From assembly GCA_009841225.1 (NCBI GenBank), contig VXMF01000014.1, positions 44,143-108,142 of the forward strand: 64,000 nucleotides of DNA, in the 5' to 3' direction. Numbering within the stretch: the stretch's first letter is position 1; each line of letters begins with the position of its first letter. Shown here piece after piece: positions 18,202 to 27,680 of the stretch. The notes below the pieces were generated by a model that did not search any database, was not told where the DNA came from, and saw nothing but the letters and a program-made list of their open reading frames with translations. The translations under genes and the position numbers were made by a program. The DNA is from Terriglobia bacterium. Its GTDB lineage: Bacteria > Acidobacteriota > Terriglobia > Bryobacterales > UBA6623.

Positions 18202-21200
18202 ATGCAGAAGCTGCTGGCGGCCAACCGCGGCGAGATCGCAACCCGCATCATGCGCGCGGCTACCGAGCTCGGATTGCGCACCGCGACGATCTATTCCCAC
18301 GAGGATCGTCTCAGCTTGCACCGCTTCAAGGCGGACGAAGCCTACGAAGTAGGCGGTGACAAGGGTCCGGTCGCGGCCTATCTCGACATCGAGGGAATCG
18401 TCGCTCTGGCAAAGGATCGCAGCATTGATGCGATTCATCCTGGGTACGGTTTCCTTTCCGAGAACAGCGAGTTCGCCCGGGCGTGCGCCGAGGCGGGCAT
18501 CACGTTCGTAGGACCGCCGCCTGAACTATTGGACCGGCTGGGGGACAAGACCGAGGCGCGCAAGATCGCCGAGCAAGCGGGCGTGCCGATCATTCCCGGT
18601 ACCGGTTTGGCGCCGGATGACCCGCTGCAGGCGCGACTGGCCGCAGAGGCCATCGGATATCCGCTCATCGTGAAGGCGTCTTTCGGAGGCGGCGGGCGCG
18701 GAATGCGTGTCGTGCATGGCCCGGAGGAGCTTGCCGAAAGGCTGGAAGAGGCCCGGACCGAGGCCCAACGCACGTTCGGTGATGGTTCCGTGTTCTTGGA
18801 GAAGTACATCTCCCGGGCGCGGCACATCGAAGTGCAGATCCTCGCCGACGCGCACGGATCGGTCGTCCACCTGTGGGAGCGCGATTGCTCTGTCCAGCGG
18901 CGGCATCAAAAGGTGGTCGAACTCGCGCCTGCCGCGAATCTTCCAGACCGGCTGCGCGACGAGATCTGCGCCGCGGCAATCCGTGTAGCTGGGGCCGTTC
19001 AGTACCGCAATGCGGGCACCGTGGAGTTCTTGCTCGACGCCGACTCAGGGGATTGGTACTTCATCGAGGTCAATCCGCGCGTCCAAGTGGAACACACCGT
19101 CACCGAGACCATCACGGGGATTGACATCGTGCGCTCGCAAATCCTGATCGCGCAGGGTTGCCGCCTGCACGAGAGCCCGCTCAACGTCCCGCGCCAAGAC
19201 GAGATCCAGCGGCGTGGTTTCGCCATTCAGTGCCGGATTACGACCGAGGATCCTTCCGACGGGTTCTCGCCCGACTATGGGCGGTTGCAGGCCTATCGCA
19301 CAGCTGCCGGCCTGGGAATCCGCTTGGACGGCACTGCCTATCCCGGTGCCGTCCTGAGCCCGTTCTACGACTCGCTGTTGGTCAAGCTCACCGCGTGGGA
19401 CTCGACCCTGCCCGGAGCTTGTGCCCGGGCCGACCGGGCATTGCGGGAGTTCCGAATCCGGGGTGTGAAGACAAACATCCAGTTCCTGCAGAATGTCGTC
19501 AATCATGCCAGCTTTCAGGCTGGCCAGGTCACCACCGGGTTCTTGGAGGAGACCCCGGAGCTGTTCCGCTTCCGTCCCGCTCGCGACCGCGCCAACCGCT
19601 TGCTCAGCTATATCGGCGACACGATCGTCAACGGCAATCCCACGGTGGCGGGCAAGGAGCGTCCCGAGCGGTTCGAGCCGCCTCCGGAAGTACCTGTCGA
19701 TCCGGGTTTGGAAATCGAGCCCGGCACGCGCCAGAGGCTGCTGGAACTCGGGCCGGAGAAATTCTGCGAATGGGTTCACGCGCAGGAGCGCCTGCTGATC
19801 ACCGACACTACGTTTCGCGACGCGCACCAGTCGTTGCTTGCGACCCGGGTGCGGACGCATGACCTGATGGCCACCGCTCCCGCGGTCGCCAAGCGTCTGC
19901 CGAATCTATTCAGCCTGGAGATGTGGGGCGGGGCGACCTTCGACTCGGCACTGCGATTCCTCTACGAGGACCCTTGGGAGCGGTTGCGCGCCATGCGGCG
20001 GGCCGTGCCCAACATCTGCTTCCAGATGCTGCTGCGCGCGTCAAACGCAGTGGGCTATACGAGCTACCCCGACAACGTCGTGCGCGAGTTCACGATCGAA
20101 GCCGCGCGCGAGGGAATCGATGTGTTCCGCATCTTTGATTCTCTGAACGATGTCGGGAACATGCGCGTGGCCATGGACGCTGTGCAGGGGACCGGCGCAA
20201 TCTGCGAGCCCGCGATCTGCTACACCGGCGACATCCTCGATCCCCAGCGGCCGAAGTACAGCCTGAACTACTATCTGGACCTCGCCAAGCAGCTCAAGGA
20301 CATGGGCGCTCACATGCTTGGCATCAAGGACATGGCCGGCCTCTGCCGGCCGTACGCCGCCTACGAACTCGTCAAAGTGTTGCGCGGCGAGCTGGGCCTG
20401 CCGGTCCACTTCCACACGCACGACTCGAGCGGCCTGAATGCTGCGACCTTGTTGAAGGCATCCGAGGCGGGAGTTGATGTGGTGGATGCCGCTGTGGCGG
20501 CTCTGTCCGGATCGACGAGCCAGCCGAATCTGAACACCTTGGTCGGGACGCTGAAGGGCACGCCCCGGGACACCGACCTTGACATGCAGGCGCTGGGCGA
20601 CTGCTCGCTGTACTGGGAGACGGTGCGCACGTACTACCTGCCGTTCGACAACGCGCCGAAATCTGGCAGTGCGCGGCTTTATACGCACGAGATTCCCGGC
20701 GGTCAGTTCACGAACTTGCAACAGCAGGCCTCGGCCATGGGGCTGGCGCAGCGCTGGCGCGATGTGGAGCAAATGTATGCCGACGTCAACCAACTGCTTG
20801 GCGACATCGTCAAGGTGACTCCTTCCAGCAAGGTCGTCGGCGATCTGGCGCTCTTCCTGCTGGCCAAGGGGATGACGTGCGACGAGGTCCGCAGACTGCC
20901 TCGAAGGCACAACGTCGGCTTCCCTGACTCCGTGATCGACATGATGCGCGGCTCACTGGGCGAGCCCCCCGGAGGATGGCCGCCGAGAGTCCGGGAGATC
21001 CTGCTGTGTCGCAAGCAGCCGATCGAGGGAAGGGCGGGTGAGAAGCTGCCCTCCGCCGACATCGATGCCGCCACTGCCGAAGCCGGAAAGTTGCTCGGAC
21101 GCAAGGCTAGGAAGACCGATGCGCTGAGCTTGCTGCTCTATCCGGATGTGTTCGCCAAGTTCGCCGAGACCCGGCGCAAGTTCGCCGAAGTGGGCGTGCT

Positions 21201-21642
21201 GCCCACGCCGGTGTTTTTTTACGGCTTGGACGCAGGCGAGGAGTGCGTGTTCGATATCGAGCCGGGCAAGCGGCTCATCGTGAGGTTCCTCACCTGTGGC
21301 GAGCCCCGGCCGGACGGTACGCGCAGGGTGTTCTTCGAGCTCAACGGACAGCCGCGCGAGGTGCGTGTGCGCGACCGCTCTCTACAGTCCGACCGCCCGG
21401 CAGCGCGTAAGGCGGCCAGTGGCAATCCCGACCATGTGGGGGCGCCTACGCCAGGATTGGTCACGGGGCTGTTCGTGGAGGTCGGCGATGAGGTCGAGGC
21501 CAACGCGAAGCTGCTCACGCTCGAGGCGATGAAGATGCAAAGCACCATCTACTCGCCCAGAGCGGGCACGGTCAAGGAGATCGCGGTCACCGCCGGTAGC
21601 CAGGTACAGTCCAAGGACCTGCTGCTCGTGTTGAGGTCTTGA
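18202..21642 (+). CDS. pyc: Pyruvate carboxylase
   Basis: A 1146-residue single-chain enzyme of full family length. Biotin carboxylase occupies about residues 1-450 (L-L-A-A-N-R-G-E-I-A at the start, the glycine-rich G-G-G-G-R-G-M loop, the E-V-N-P-R-V-Q-V-E-H motif). The carboxyltransferase domain follows (T-D-T-T-F-R-D-A-H-Q-S near 530). The biotinyl domain is at the end (E-A-M-K-M-Q-S, biotinyl lysine about residue 1111). It makes oxaloacetate from pyruvate, bicarbonate and ATP. I prefer ATG 18202; the frame also offers TTG 18193. The heme A synthase gene follows after 4 bases. Confidence 0.97.
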   Translation: MQKLLAANRGEIATRIMRAATELGLRTATIYSHEDRLSLHRFKADEAYEVGGDKGPVAAYLDIEGIVALAKDRSIDAIHPGYGFLSENSEFARACAEAGITFVGPPPELLDRLGDKTEARKIAEQAGVPIIPGTGLAPDDPLQARLAAEAIGYPLIVKASFGGGGRGMRVVHGPEELAERLEEARTEAQRTFGDGSVFLEKYISRARHIEVQILADAHGSVVHLWERDCSVQRRHQKVVELAPAANLPDRLRDEICAAAIRVAGAVQYRNAGTVEFLLDADSGDWYFIEVNPRVQVEHTVTETITGIDIVRSQILIAQGCRLHESPLNVPRQDEIQRRGFAIQCRITTEDPSDGFSPDYGRLQAYRTAAGLGIRLDGTAYPGAVLSPFYDSLLVKLTAWDSTLPGACARADRALREFRIRGVKTNIQFLQNVVNHASFQAGQVTTGFLEETPELFRFRPARDRANRLLSYIGDTIVNGNPTVAGKERPERFEPPPEVPVDPGLEIEPGTRQRLLELGPEKFCEWVHAQERLLITDTTFRDAHQSLLATRVRTHDLMATAPAVAKRLPNLFSLEMWGGATFDSALRFLYEDPWERLRAMRRAVPNICFQMLLRASNAVGYTSYPDNVVREFTIEAAREGIDVFRIFDSLNDVGNMRVAMDAVQGTGAICEPAICYTGDILDPQRPKYSLNYYLDLAKQLKDMGAHMLGIKDMAGLCRPYAAYELVKVLRGELGLPVHFHTHDSSGLNAATLLKASEAGVDVVDAAVAALSGSTSQPNLNTLVGTLKGTPRDTDLDMQALGDCSLYWETVRTYYLPFDNAPKSGSARLYTHEIPGGQFTNLQQQASAMGLAQRWRDVEQMYADVNQLLGDIVKVTPSSKVVGDLALFLLAKGMTCDEVRRLPRRHNVGFPDSVIDMMRGSLGEPPGGWPPRVREILLCRKQPIEGRAGEKLPSADIDAATAEAGKLLGRKARKTDALSLLLYPDVFAKFAETRRKFAEVGVLPTPVFFYGLDAGEECVFDIEPGKRLIVRFLTCGEPRPDGTRRVFFELNGQPREVRVRDRSLQSDRPAARKAASGNPDHVGAPTPGLVTGLFVEVGDEVEANAKLLTLEAMKMQSTIYSPRAGTVKEIAVTAGSQVQSKDLLLVLRS

Positions 21643-21646
21643 GCCG

Positions 21647-22573
21647 GTGCAGCGGCGTGACGCGCGCTTCACTTTCGCCGCGTGGCTCTTCCTCGGCTAC
21701 TTGGTCGCCGTCATCCTTTTCGGCGCATGGGTGCGCATCAGCCATTCCGGCGATGGCTGCGGCAGCAACTGGCCCACGTGTCACGGAGAGATCGTCCCGA
21801 CTGACCTCACTGCCGCCACTCTGATCGAATTCACCCACCGCCTCACCAGTGGATTGTGCGGCGTCTTCGGACTTGCCTTGCTGGCGTGGGCCTGGGCGCG
21901 CTTCCAATGGAGTCCGGTTACCCGGGCTGTCGCGTTGACGCTGTTGTTCGTTGTCTTCGAAGGCGCGATCGGGGCGGGTTTGGTTCTGGCAGAACTCGTC
22001 GCGGACGACGACTCGGTCGCCCGGGCGGTCGTCATTGCCCTGCATCTGACGAACACGCTCGCGTTGACCGCTTTCGCGTCGCTCGCTGCGTGGCGCTCGG
22101 GCCAGGATTGGCAGCCATCGTTCATGGGCCGGCGCAGGCTTGCGTTTGCGGCGGCGCTGGCCTTGGTGGTTCTGGCCGCGATGAGCGGAGCTGTCACGGC
22201 GCTTGGAGACACGCTGTTCCCGCGCGAGGTGACGGTGGGAGACGGGTTGCTGGCTGAGATCCGCGATGACCTGTCGGCCAGCAATCACTTTCTCGTGCGG
22301 CTACGAGTGCTGCATCCGGCCTTCGCAGTCATCGCGGCGGCGTACTTGATCTGGCTGCTGCAGGGAGAATCTGAGGCGAATCGCTGGGCTCGTGCGGCGA
22401 TGTACCTAGTGGCCGCGGAAGTTGCAGTGGGGTTCTTCAATATCGGCCTGTCCGCGCCGGGTTGGCTGCAGATCCTGCACCTGATGGCTGCTCAGGCGTT
22501 GTGGGTCGCGCTTGTCCTGACCTCCGCGTCACTTGATCATCGGTCGCGGCATCATCCCCTGCCGGCTCTCTGA
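21647..22573 (+). CDS. ctaA: Heme A synthase (COX15/CtaA)
   Basis: A 308-residue membrane protein with about eight helices. It has the H-S-G-D-G-C-G-S-N-W-P-T-C-H-G loop between helices 1 and 2, a cysteine pair typical of type A/B CtaA, and four helix histidines: E-F-T-H-R, A-L-H-L-T-N-T, V-L-H-P-A and I-L-H-L-M. It oxidises the C8 methyl of heme O to heme A for aa3-type cytochrome oxidase. GTG 21647 lies 4 bases after the pyruvate carboxylase stop, so it is co-transcribed. No cytochrome oxidase or ctaB gene is in the window. Confidence 0.93.
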   Translation: MQRRDARFTFAAWLFLGYLVAVILFGAWVRISHSGDGCGSNWPTCHGEIVPTDLTAATLIEFTHRLTSGLCGVFGLALLAWAWARFQWSPVTRAVALTLLFVVFEGAIGAGLVLAELVADDDSVARAVVIALHLTNTLALTAFASLAAWRSGQDWQPSFMGRRRLAFAAALALVVLAAMSGAVTALGDTLFPREVTVGDGLLAEIRDDLSASNHFLVRLRVLHPAFAVIAAAYLIWLLQGESEANRWARAAMYLVAAEVAVGFFNIGLSAPGWLQILHLMAAQALWVALVLTSASLDHRSRHHPLPAL

Positions 22574-22728
22574 TTCAGCGCGAGCACGAACAACTCGCCG
22601 GTCTTCACCTCGCACACCGACATGGAGTGCCCTCAAGGGCGCCTCCCTCGTGCCGTGCGGTGCCTTGATCGGGCGGCGTCGCCAAGCACAAAGGCCGGTG
22701 ATCCACCGTCGCTACACTGGGTTCTAGA

Positions 22729-25551
22729 ATGCGCAAGCTGGCCGGTCTTCTGTTCGCTCTAGCCATGTGGAGCTGCCAAGTGTCCGAGCCCATTCTGGAG
22801 GGGCCGTACCAAGTCCCTCCCGGATTCGTGGTGGAGACGCTGGCTGACGACGCCCAGATCGGTTCTCTGATCCAAGTCACGTTCGATGCCAAGGGTTTGC
22901 CTGTCGTGTCCAAGGAGCGCAGCCATCCCGTGCGCTTGCTGGACAACGATGGCGACGGCACGCTGGAGACCCAACAGGTCATCAGCGATCAGGTCGAGAA
23001 CTGCCAGGGTATCTGGTTTGATGGCTCCACGCTTTATGCCAACTGCACAAACCCTGAGGACCGTGAAGCCTACCTCTTCCGGTTGCCGGACACCGACGGC
23101 GACGGCGTAGCGGACTCGCGGGAAATTCTCGTGGGGTACACGGGCCGGATCGGCGAGCACGGGCCGCACGACATCCGTCGTGCTCCGGACGGGTCGATTT
23201 CCGTCCTGGTGGGCAACCACACCTTCGTGCCCGCGGACCGCATTGCGGCTGACTCTCCGTTGCGGGGCTACAAGGAGTCGCAGCTCCTCAACCGCTACAT
23301 GGATGCTCGCGGGCACGCTGCTGGCCGCATGGCTCCCGGCGGCGCGTTGTTCCGGGTCGAGGACGACGGAAAGTCCTACTCGCTGCAATTTGGCGGGTTC
23401 CGCAACCCCTACAACCACGCCTACAACCTCGCTGGCGAGGTGTTCACGTTCGACTCCGACATGGAGTGGGACATCAACCTGCCGTGGTATCGAGAAGTCC
23501 GATCCGTGCATGGCATCCCGTCGGCCGACTTCGGCTGGCGCACGGGGTCGGGCAAGTTCCCGGCCTACTTCCTCGATTCGCTGCCGCCGGTGGACGACCT
23601 GGGGCGTGGCTCTCCGGTGGGCGTGGAGTTCTATCACAGCTACGCCTACCCTCCGGCGTACTTCGACGCCTTCTTGCAGGGCGACTGGTCGCGCGGCCGG
23701 GTCGTGCTGTCCAAGTTCAAGCGCAGCGGCGCCACGTATGCATTGGCTGAGCCAGCAACGGACTTTATCTACGGCGAGCCTCTCAACGTAACCGATGTCG
23801 CCGTCGGCCCGGACGGCTTGGTTTACTTCACCATGGGGGGGCGGATGACGCAGGGCGGATTCTTCCGCGTGGCGTACAAGGGGCATCGCGCAAACGACAG
23901 CTACCGGCCCGATTCGGGGATCTTGTCCGTGGTTCGCCAGCCACAGCCTTTGTCGGCCTTCAGCCATGCCTATTTCCAAGAGCGGAAGGGCGCTATGGGC
24001 GATGCCTGGGCCGCGGGCCTGCAATCCTTTGTGCGGGACGACACCGCCCACGGTCGTGACCGCGCGCAAGCGCTGCATCTGTTGCAGCGCTACGGGCCGA
24101 AACCGGATGCGCTGTTGATTCGGAGTGCGTTCGAGAGCGAACCCGCGTCGCTGCGGGCGGCTGCTATGTACGTGGTCGGGCAGCACGGTAGCGACCGGGC
24201 GAAGACCCTGGCGGCGGAGGGTCTGGCGGACCAAGACGCTCTGGTGCGCCGGCGGGCGGTCGAGGCCCTGCTGCGCATGGGGGATCCGGCCTTCGCCGAT
24301 GCCTCGCTGCTTTATTCCCTTGTCGGCGATCCCGACCGTTTCGTGCGCTGGTCCGCGCGCGTCGCGATCGAGGCCACGCCCCGCGACTCGTGGGAAGACT
24401 CGGTCGTCGAGGAGTCCGACCCAACCGCCGCCGCCAGCGGCATGCTGGCGCTGGTGCGCACTGCGCAGCAGCAGATTGAGCTGGAAGCGGTGTTCGAGAA
24501 GACCCTCTCGATGCTCAAGTCCGATGCATTGGACGTCGAAGCCGAGCTGGCGCTGCTACGCGTGTTCCACCTTGCCTGTCTCGAGGTCGAGGGCGGCTGC
24601 CGCGAGAGCCTGCGCGACCAAGTCTACGACATCGTCTCCCGGCGCTTTCCTTCCGAAGACGATGACCTGAACCGGGAATACGCCCGCACGATGGCCTACG
24701 CCAACCGTCCCGAGGCGATTGACCCCATCTTGGCCCAGATTCCGGCCGGAGAAGACGACCAGCCGCTGCAGATTCACTATGTCTACTGTCTGCGCGAGAT
24801 CAAGCACGGCTGGTCGTCGCAGCAAAAGCAAACGCTCCTGGCGTGGTTCCGCAAGGCGAAGGACTGGCGCGGCGGGGCAAGCTTCCCAGGCTTCATCAAC
24901 CGCCTCTTCGAATCATCGCTGGAGTTTTTCGGCGAGCAGGAGCGCCAGGCGGCCTACGCTGCCATTCCGGAGTTCGCCCCGGTTGACGACGAGGCCCTGC
25001 TGGCCAGCTTGCGCAGGCGTGGCGGCTATCTCCAGCCCAATGTGTTTGCGCGCAAGAGAGGCACCAACCTGTACAGCGAGCAGGAAATCTTCGAGTACAT
25101 GATGTACGACCCGATGACGACGATGGCAACGCGCGAGCAAGGCGTCGAGGTGTATGAGAAGGCATGTGCGAAGTGCCACCGGCTGGGTGCGCTTGGCGAG
25201 GACTACGGTCCCGACCTGACCACGATCAGCAACCGCTTCACGCGGCGCGACATGCTCGAGGCCGTGCTGTGGCCTTCGCGGGAAATCTCAGACCAGTACG
25301 GTTCTTGGCGCATCGAAACCGAAGACGATGTCTACTCGGCGCTGATCTTGGAGGAGGACGAGGCCAGCGTCACGATCTTGATCCCGGACCTGGACAGGCC
25401 AGTCTCGATTCAGCGCGAAGACATCGTCGACATGCGCGAGTCGGACGTTTCGATCATGCCGGAGGGCCTGCTGGACGAGTTCGAAATGCGGCAGACGGCG
25501 GGACTGTTCCGGCTGCTCCAAGAAACCGCGTCGGGCGAAAGCGGCGACTGA
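22729..25551 (+). CDS. PVC-type haem-binding protein: beta-propeller, HEAT repeats, cytochrome c
   Basis: A 940-residue secreted protein. It starts with a hydrophobic segment ending W-S-C (possible lipoprotein attachment at C16, though W before S-C is unusual). Next comes an NHL/glucose-dehydrogenase-like propeller with D-x-D-G-D-G calcium-type loops (D-N-D-G-D-G-T and D-T-D-G-D-G-V), then HEAT-like helical repeats around residues 450-640. A C-terminal haem domain has C-A-K-C-H (813-817). This architecture is the putative haem-binding TIGR02603 group of PVC bacteria and Acidobacteria; it is thought to oxidise sugars or alcohols in the periplasm. TACACT (22713-22718) lies 10 bases before ATG. 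Confidence 0.87.
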   Translation: MRKLAGLLFALAMWSCQVSEPILEGPYQVPPGFVVETLADDAQIGSLIQVTFDAKGLPVVSKERSHPVRLLDNDGDGTLETQQVISDQVENCQGIWFDGSTLYANCTNPEDREAYLFRLPDTDGDGVADSREILVGYTGRIGEHGPHDIRRAPDGSISVLVGNHTFVPADRIAADSPLRGYKESQLLNRYMDARGHAAGRMAPGGALFRVEDDGKSYSLQFGGFRNPYNHAYNLAGEVFTFDSDMEWDINLPWYREVRSVHGIPSADFGWRTGSGKFPAYFLDSLPPVDDLGRGSPVGVEFYHSYAYPPAYFDAFLQGDWSRGRVVLSKFKRSGATYALAEPATDFIYGEPLNVTDVAVGPDGLVYFTMGGRMTQGGFFRVAYKGHRANDSYRPDSGILSVVRQPQPLSAFSHAYFQERKGAMGDAWAAGLQSFVRDDTAHGRDRAQALHLLQRYGPKPDALLIRSAFESEPASLRAAAMYVVGQHGSDRAKTLAAEGLADQDALVRRRAVEALLRMGDPAFADASLLYSLVGDPDRFVRWSARVAIEATPRDSWEDSVVEESDPTAAASGMLALVRTAQQQIELEAVFEKTLSMLKSDALDVEAELALLRVFHLACLEVEGGCRESLRDQVYDIVSRRFPSEDDDLNREYARTMAYANRPEAIDPILAQIPAGEDDQPLQIHYVYCLREIKHGWSSQQKQTLLAWFRKAKDWRGGASFPGFINRLFESSLEFFGEQERQAAYAAIPEFAPVDDEALLASLRRRGGYLQPNVFARKRGTNLYSEQEIFEYMMYDPMTTMATREQGVEVYEKACAKCHRLGALGEDYGPDLTTISNRFTRRDMLEAVLWPSREISDQYGSWRIETEDDVYSALILEEDEASVTILIPDLDRPVSIQREDIVDMRESDVSIMPEGLLDEFEMRQTAGLFRLLQETASGESGD

Positions 25552-25600
25552 TCGCCCGGCCTGCCGCCAGCGCTCGGGAGTCCGGGCAGGGAGTTCTGCG

Positions 25601-25619
25601 GCGTCTGCCAGGCGGACGC
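25601..25619. terminator. Stem-loop between convergent genes
   Basis: GCGTC (25601-25605) and GACGC (25615-25619) form a short stem between the haem protein stop (25551) and the convergent propeller gene stop (25636). It has no T-run, so it is weak support for a terminator. Confidence 0.25.
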
Positions 25620-25635
25620 TCTTGCGTTCGGCCAG

Positions 25636-26940
25636 CTACGGCTTGCCGATGCAGTATAGGTACTCTGCGGTGCGGATGAAAATCTGATTTCCGGCCGCCG
25701 CAGGTGACGCCAGGGTGTAGTCGTCAAGCCGATTCACGGCCAAGATCTCGAACTCGTCGCCGGCTTTGAGGACGGTGGTCGTCCCTTCCTCGCTGATGGC
25801 GTAGATCTTGCCGTCCGCCAGCAGCGGAGACGCCGAGTAGGTGCCCGGTTCGATCCGGGTGCGATCCCAGATCGTGCCTCCGTCGCTTACCCTCAGGTTG
25901 AGCGAGATCCCCCTGTCGTCGATGATGTAGAGCCGCTCCCCATCGCTCGTCGGCGTCGGCACATCTGGACCGTAGTCGGTAGACCAGAGCTTCTTGGACT
26001 CGGTCACGTCCCCGCGCCCATCGGTGCGGAACGCGATAAACGGTCTCCTCCGCGAGGGAACCAGCACGGTGTCGCCGACCACGAGTGACGAAGCGATGGT
26101 GCGATAGTTCCTTGCGTTGTTCGGGTTCAGTCCGCCCGCCCGCCAAACCTCCCTGCCGGTCTCGAGGTCGTGGCCGGTGACGTAGCCCGCGCCCGAGACG
26201 ATCAGGATGAACTTCTCGCCCACCTTGGCCAGCGTGGCCGTCGAATACGAATCGGGAGTCTCGTGCTCGCCATCGGTGGGCCTGTCGACCCTCCACAGCG
26301 TCTTTCCGGACTTGGCGTCGATCGCAAGCACGTACGACGGATCGTCCGTGAACATGCCTTGCAAGTTCTGCAGGTACAGCACGCCTTGGTGGAGCAGGGG
26401 AGACGAACCGTAGCCGAATTGGACGCCGAACTTGCCATAGTCGGCCTGCAAGTCGCGCAACCAGATCTGGCGGCCGGCGAAGTCGAAGCAACGCAGTTCG
26501 CCGTTTCCATTGGCCACCCAGACATGCTCGCCGTCCGTGACTGGCGATGGAGACGCCATGTTTTGCTTGTTGCCGATCCGGTTTCCGCGTCCGATGGACT
26601 GCTGCCAGCGGATCTTCCCGTCCTGGCGGCTGATCGCGATCAGGTAGAGCTGGTCCCGATCTGCGTCGCCGCCTTCGAACAGGCGGGAGTTGGGCCGGTT
26701 CAGGCTCGACCCCTTCTCCGCGGACGTCACGAAGACGGTATCGCCCCAAATGATCGGCGTCGCGGCCGCCCAGCTTGGCAGCTTGGTGCGCCAAGCGACG
26801 TTCTCGGAGGTGCTCCAGCGAACGGGCAGTCCTGTGGAAGTGCTCGTCCCGTCGAGATTCGGGCCGCGCCACTGCGGCCAGCTGTCATTGGCGGCAGCGA
26901 GTCCGGCGATGGCCACGAGCGTAATCAGCAGCCGTTTCAT
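25636..26940 (-). CDS. Secreted PQQ-binding-like beta-propeller protein
   Basis: A 434-residue protein with a signal peptide (M-K-R-L-L-I-T-L-V-A-I-A, cleavage about residue 20) and repeated PQQ-type blades, for example W-P-Q-W-R-G-P-N-L-D-G near the start, and K-S-G-K-T-L-W-R-V in the middle. Blades of this kind bind PQQ or serve as a structural propeller; no PQQ-dehydrogenase catalytic motif was recognised, so the function is open. The frame extends to 27030, but ATG 26940 begins the signal peptide. TACCAT (26948-26953) lies 7 bases upstream of it, suggesting a leaderless transcript. It is divergent from the ricin-like gene. Confidence 0.85.
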   Translation of the reverse strand: MKRLLITLVAIAGLAAANDSWPQWRGPNLDGTSTSTGLPVRWSTSENVAWRTKLPSWAAATPIIWGDTVFVTSAEKGSSLNRPNSRLFEGGDADRDQLYLIAISRQDGKIRWQQSIGRGNRIGNKQNMASPSPVTDGEHVWVANGNGELRCFDFAGRQIWLRDLQADYGKFGVQFGYGSSPLLHQGVLYLQNLQGMFTDDPSYVLAIDAKSGKTLWRVDRPTDGEHETPDSYSTATLAKVGEKFILIVSGAGYVTGHDLETGREVWRAGGLNPNNARNYRTIASSLVVGDTVLVPSRRRPFIAFRTDGRGDVTESKKLWSTDYGPDVPTPTSDGERLYIIDDRGISLNLRVSDGGTIWDRTRIEPGTYSASPLLADGKIYAISEEGTTTVLKAGDEFEILAVNRLDDYTLASPAAAGNQIFIRTAEYLYCIGKP

Positions 26941-26947
26941 GCCAAAC

Positions 26948-26953
26948 ATGGTA
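26948..26953 (-). promoter_or_regulatory. -10 hexamer 7 bases before the propeller gene start
   Basis: TACCAT on the minus strand, with TTGGAG 17 bases further upstream as a weak -35. Transcription would start at or next to the ATG at 26940. Confidence 0.4.
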
Positions 26954-27006
26954 TCAAGCGCTCGGACAGCTCCAAGCCCGAGGCGGTCGTCCCGTCGTGG
27001 CGGCGC

Positions 27007-27012
27007 TAGAAT
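27007..27012 (+). promoter_or_regulatory. -10 hexamer 8 bases before the ricin-like gene start
   Basis: TAGAAT precedes GTG 27021 by 8 bases with no Shine-Dalgarno sequence between. It lies about 55 bp from the opposing -10 of the propeller gene, so the two genes share a compact divergent promoter region. Confidence 0.4.
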
Positions 27013-27020
27013 GTTCCTCG

Positions 27021-27524
27021 GTGCTTGCACGAATCCCCCTGATCGCGGCGTTGGCGTTTCCGGCGCTAGGCCAGGCCGAGGGCCTGATTGAACTGGTTGA
27101 CCCCCTCGACGAGCCCGAGCGCTACTGCGTCGACGTCCCAGGTTTTGGAAGACGTCTCAATCTCAACGCTCCCCTCATGGCGCATACCTGCAAGCCCGGC
27201 GCGCCGGACGAGATGTTTGCAATCAACAAGCCGTCATCCGGGCAGCTGTACATGCCAGCCTATGACCGCTGCGCTTCCGCGGAATCGAACCAACCCGGCG
27301 CCCGAGTCTTCCTCAAGCCGTGTGAGTCGTCGCCATCGCAGCGCTTCTCGTTTGACACCAGCGGCAAGATTCGACTGGCATCCGGAAGCGTGTGCCTGGC
27401 GGTAGCCGAGGGCGCCGGAGAGCCTACCGGAGGCCCGAGCCATCTCCGGCGCGATTTGACATTGGAATCGTGCGAATCGGTCGAGGCGTCGCTCTCCAAA
27501 TGGAAGCTGCCGAATTCTGATTGA
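27021..27524 (+). CDS. Small secreted ricin-B-lectin-like protein
   Basis: A 168-residue protein with a signal peptide (residues 1-20, ending A-L-G-Q-A). The mature part has beta-trefoil features: R-Y-C-V-D-V near residue 33, C-L-A-V-A in the second half, and a Q-R-F-S-F-D segment that corresponds to the ricin Q-x-W/F motif. Five cysteines are distributed along the chain, suggesting disulfides. A carbohydrate-binding role is inferred. GTG 27021 is chosen because it opens directly into the signal peptide and has TAGAAT 8 bases upstream. It is divergent from the PQQ-type propeller gene. Confidence 0.65.
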   Translation: MLARIPLIAALAFPALGQAEGLIELVDPLDEPERYCVDVPGFGRRLNLNAPLMAHTCKPGAPDEMFAINKPSSGQLYMPAYDRCASAESNQPGARVFLKPCESSPSQRFSFDTSGKIRLASGSVCLAVAEGAGEPTGGPSHLRRDLTLESCESVEASLSKWKLPNSD

Positions 27525-27645
27525 CCTGGGCTTGCGTCAGCGCACGCCCGCAATGCCCTGAGCCGCCGGCAGCAGAGGGTTCGGACGAGCCTCCTTGCCA
27601 TGAGGGATCAGGCGGCAAGCCTTTCTGACAGCCAAACCGTCATTT

Positions 27646-27680
27646 TGCTCAGAAACTGTCCGCTCCTGCTCAGAAACTGT
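27646..27680 (+). repeat. Two direct 14-bp repeats 21 bp apart upstream of the receptor promoter
   Basis: TGCTCAGAAACTGT occurs at 27646-27659 and again at 27667-27680. The start-to-start distance of 21 bp equals two helical turns, so both copies face the same side of the DNA. The second copy abuts the -35. This is the layout of an activator binding site. Each copy contains the small inverted word CAG-AAA-CTG. Confidence 0.65.

Noticed and set aside
22759..24234. Long minus-strand open frame (491 codons) opposite the haem-binding propeller gene
   Set aside because: It is the GC-driven shadow of a gene with clear domains; its translation has no recognisable motif.
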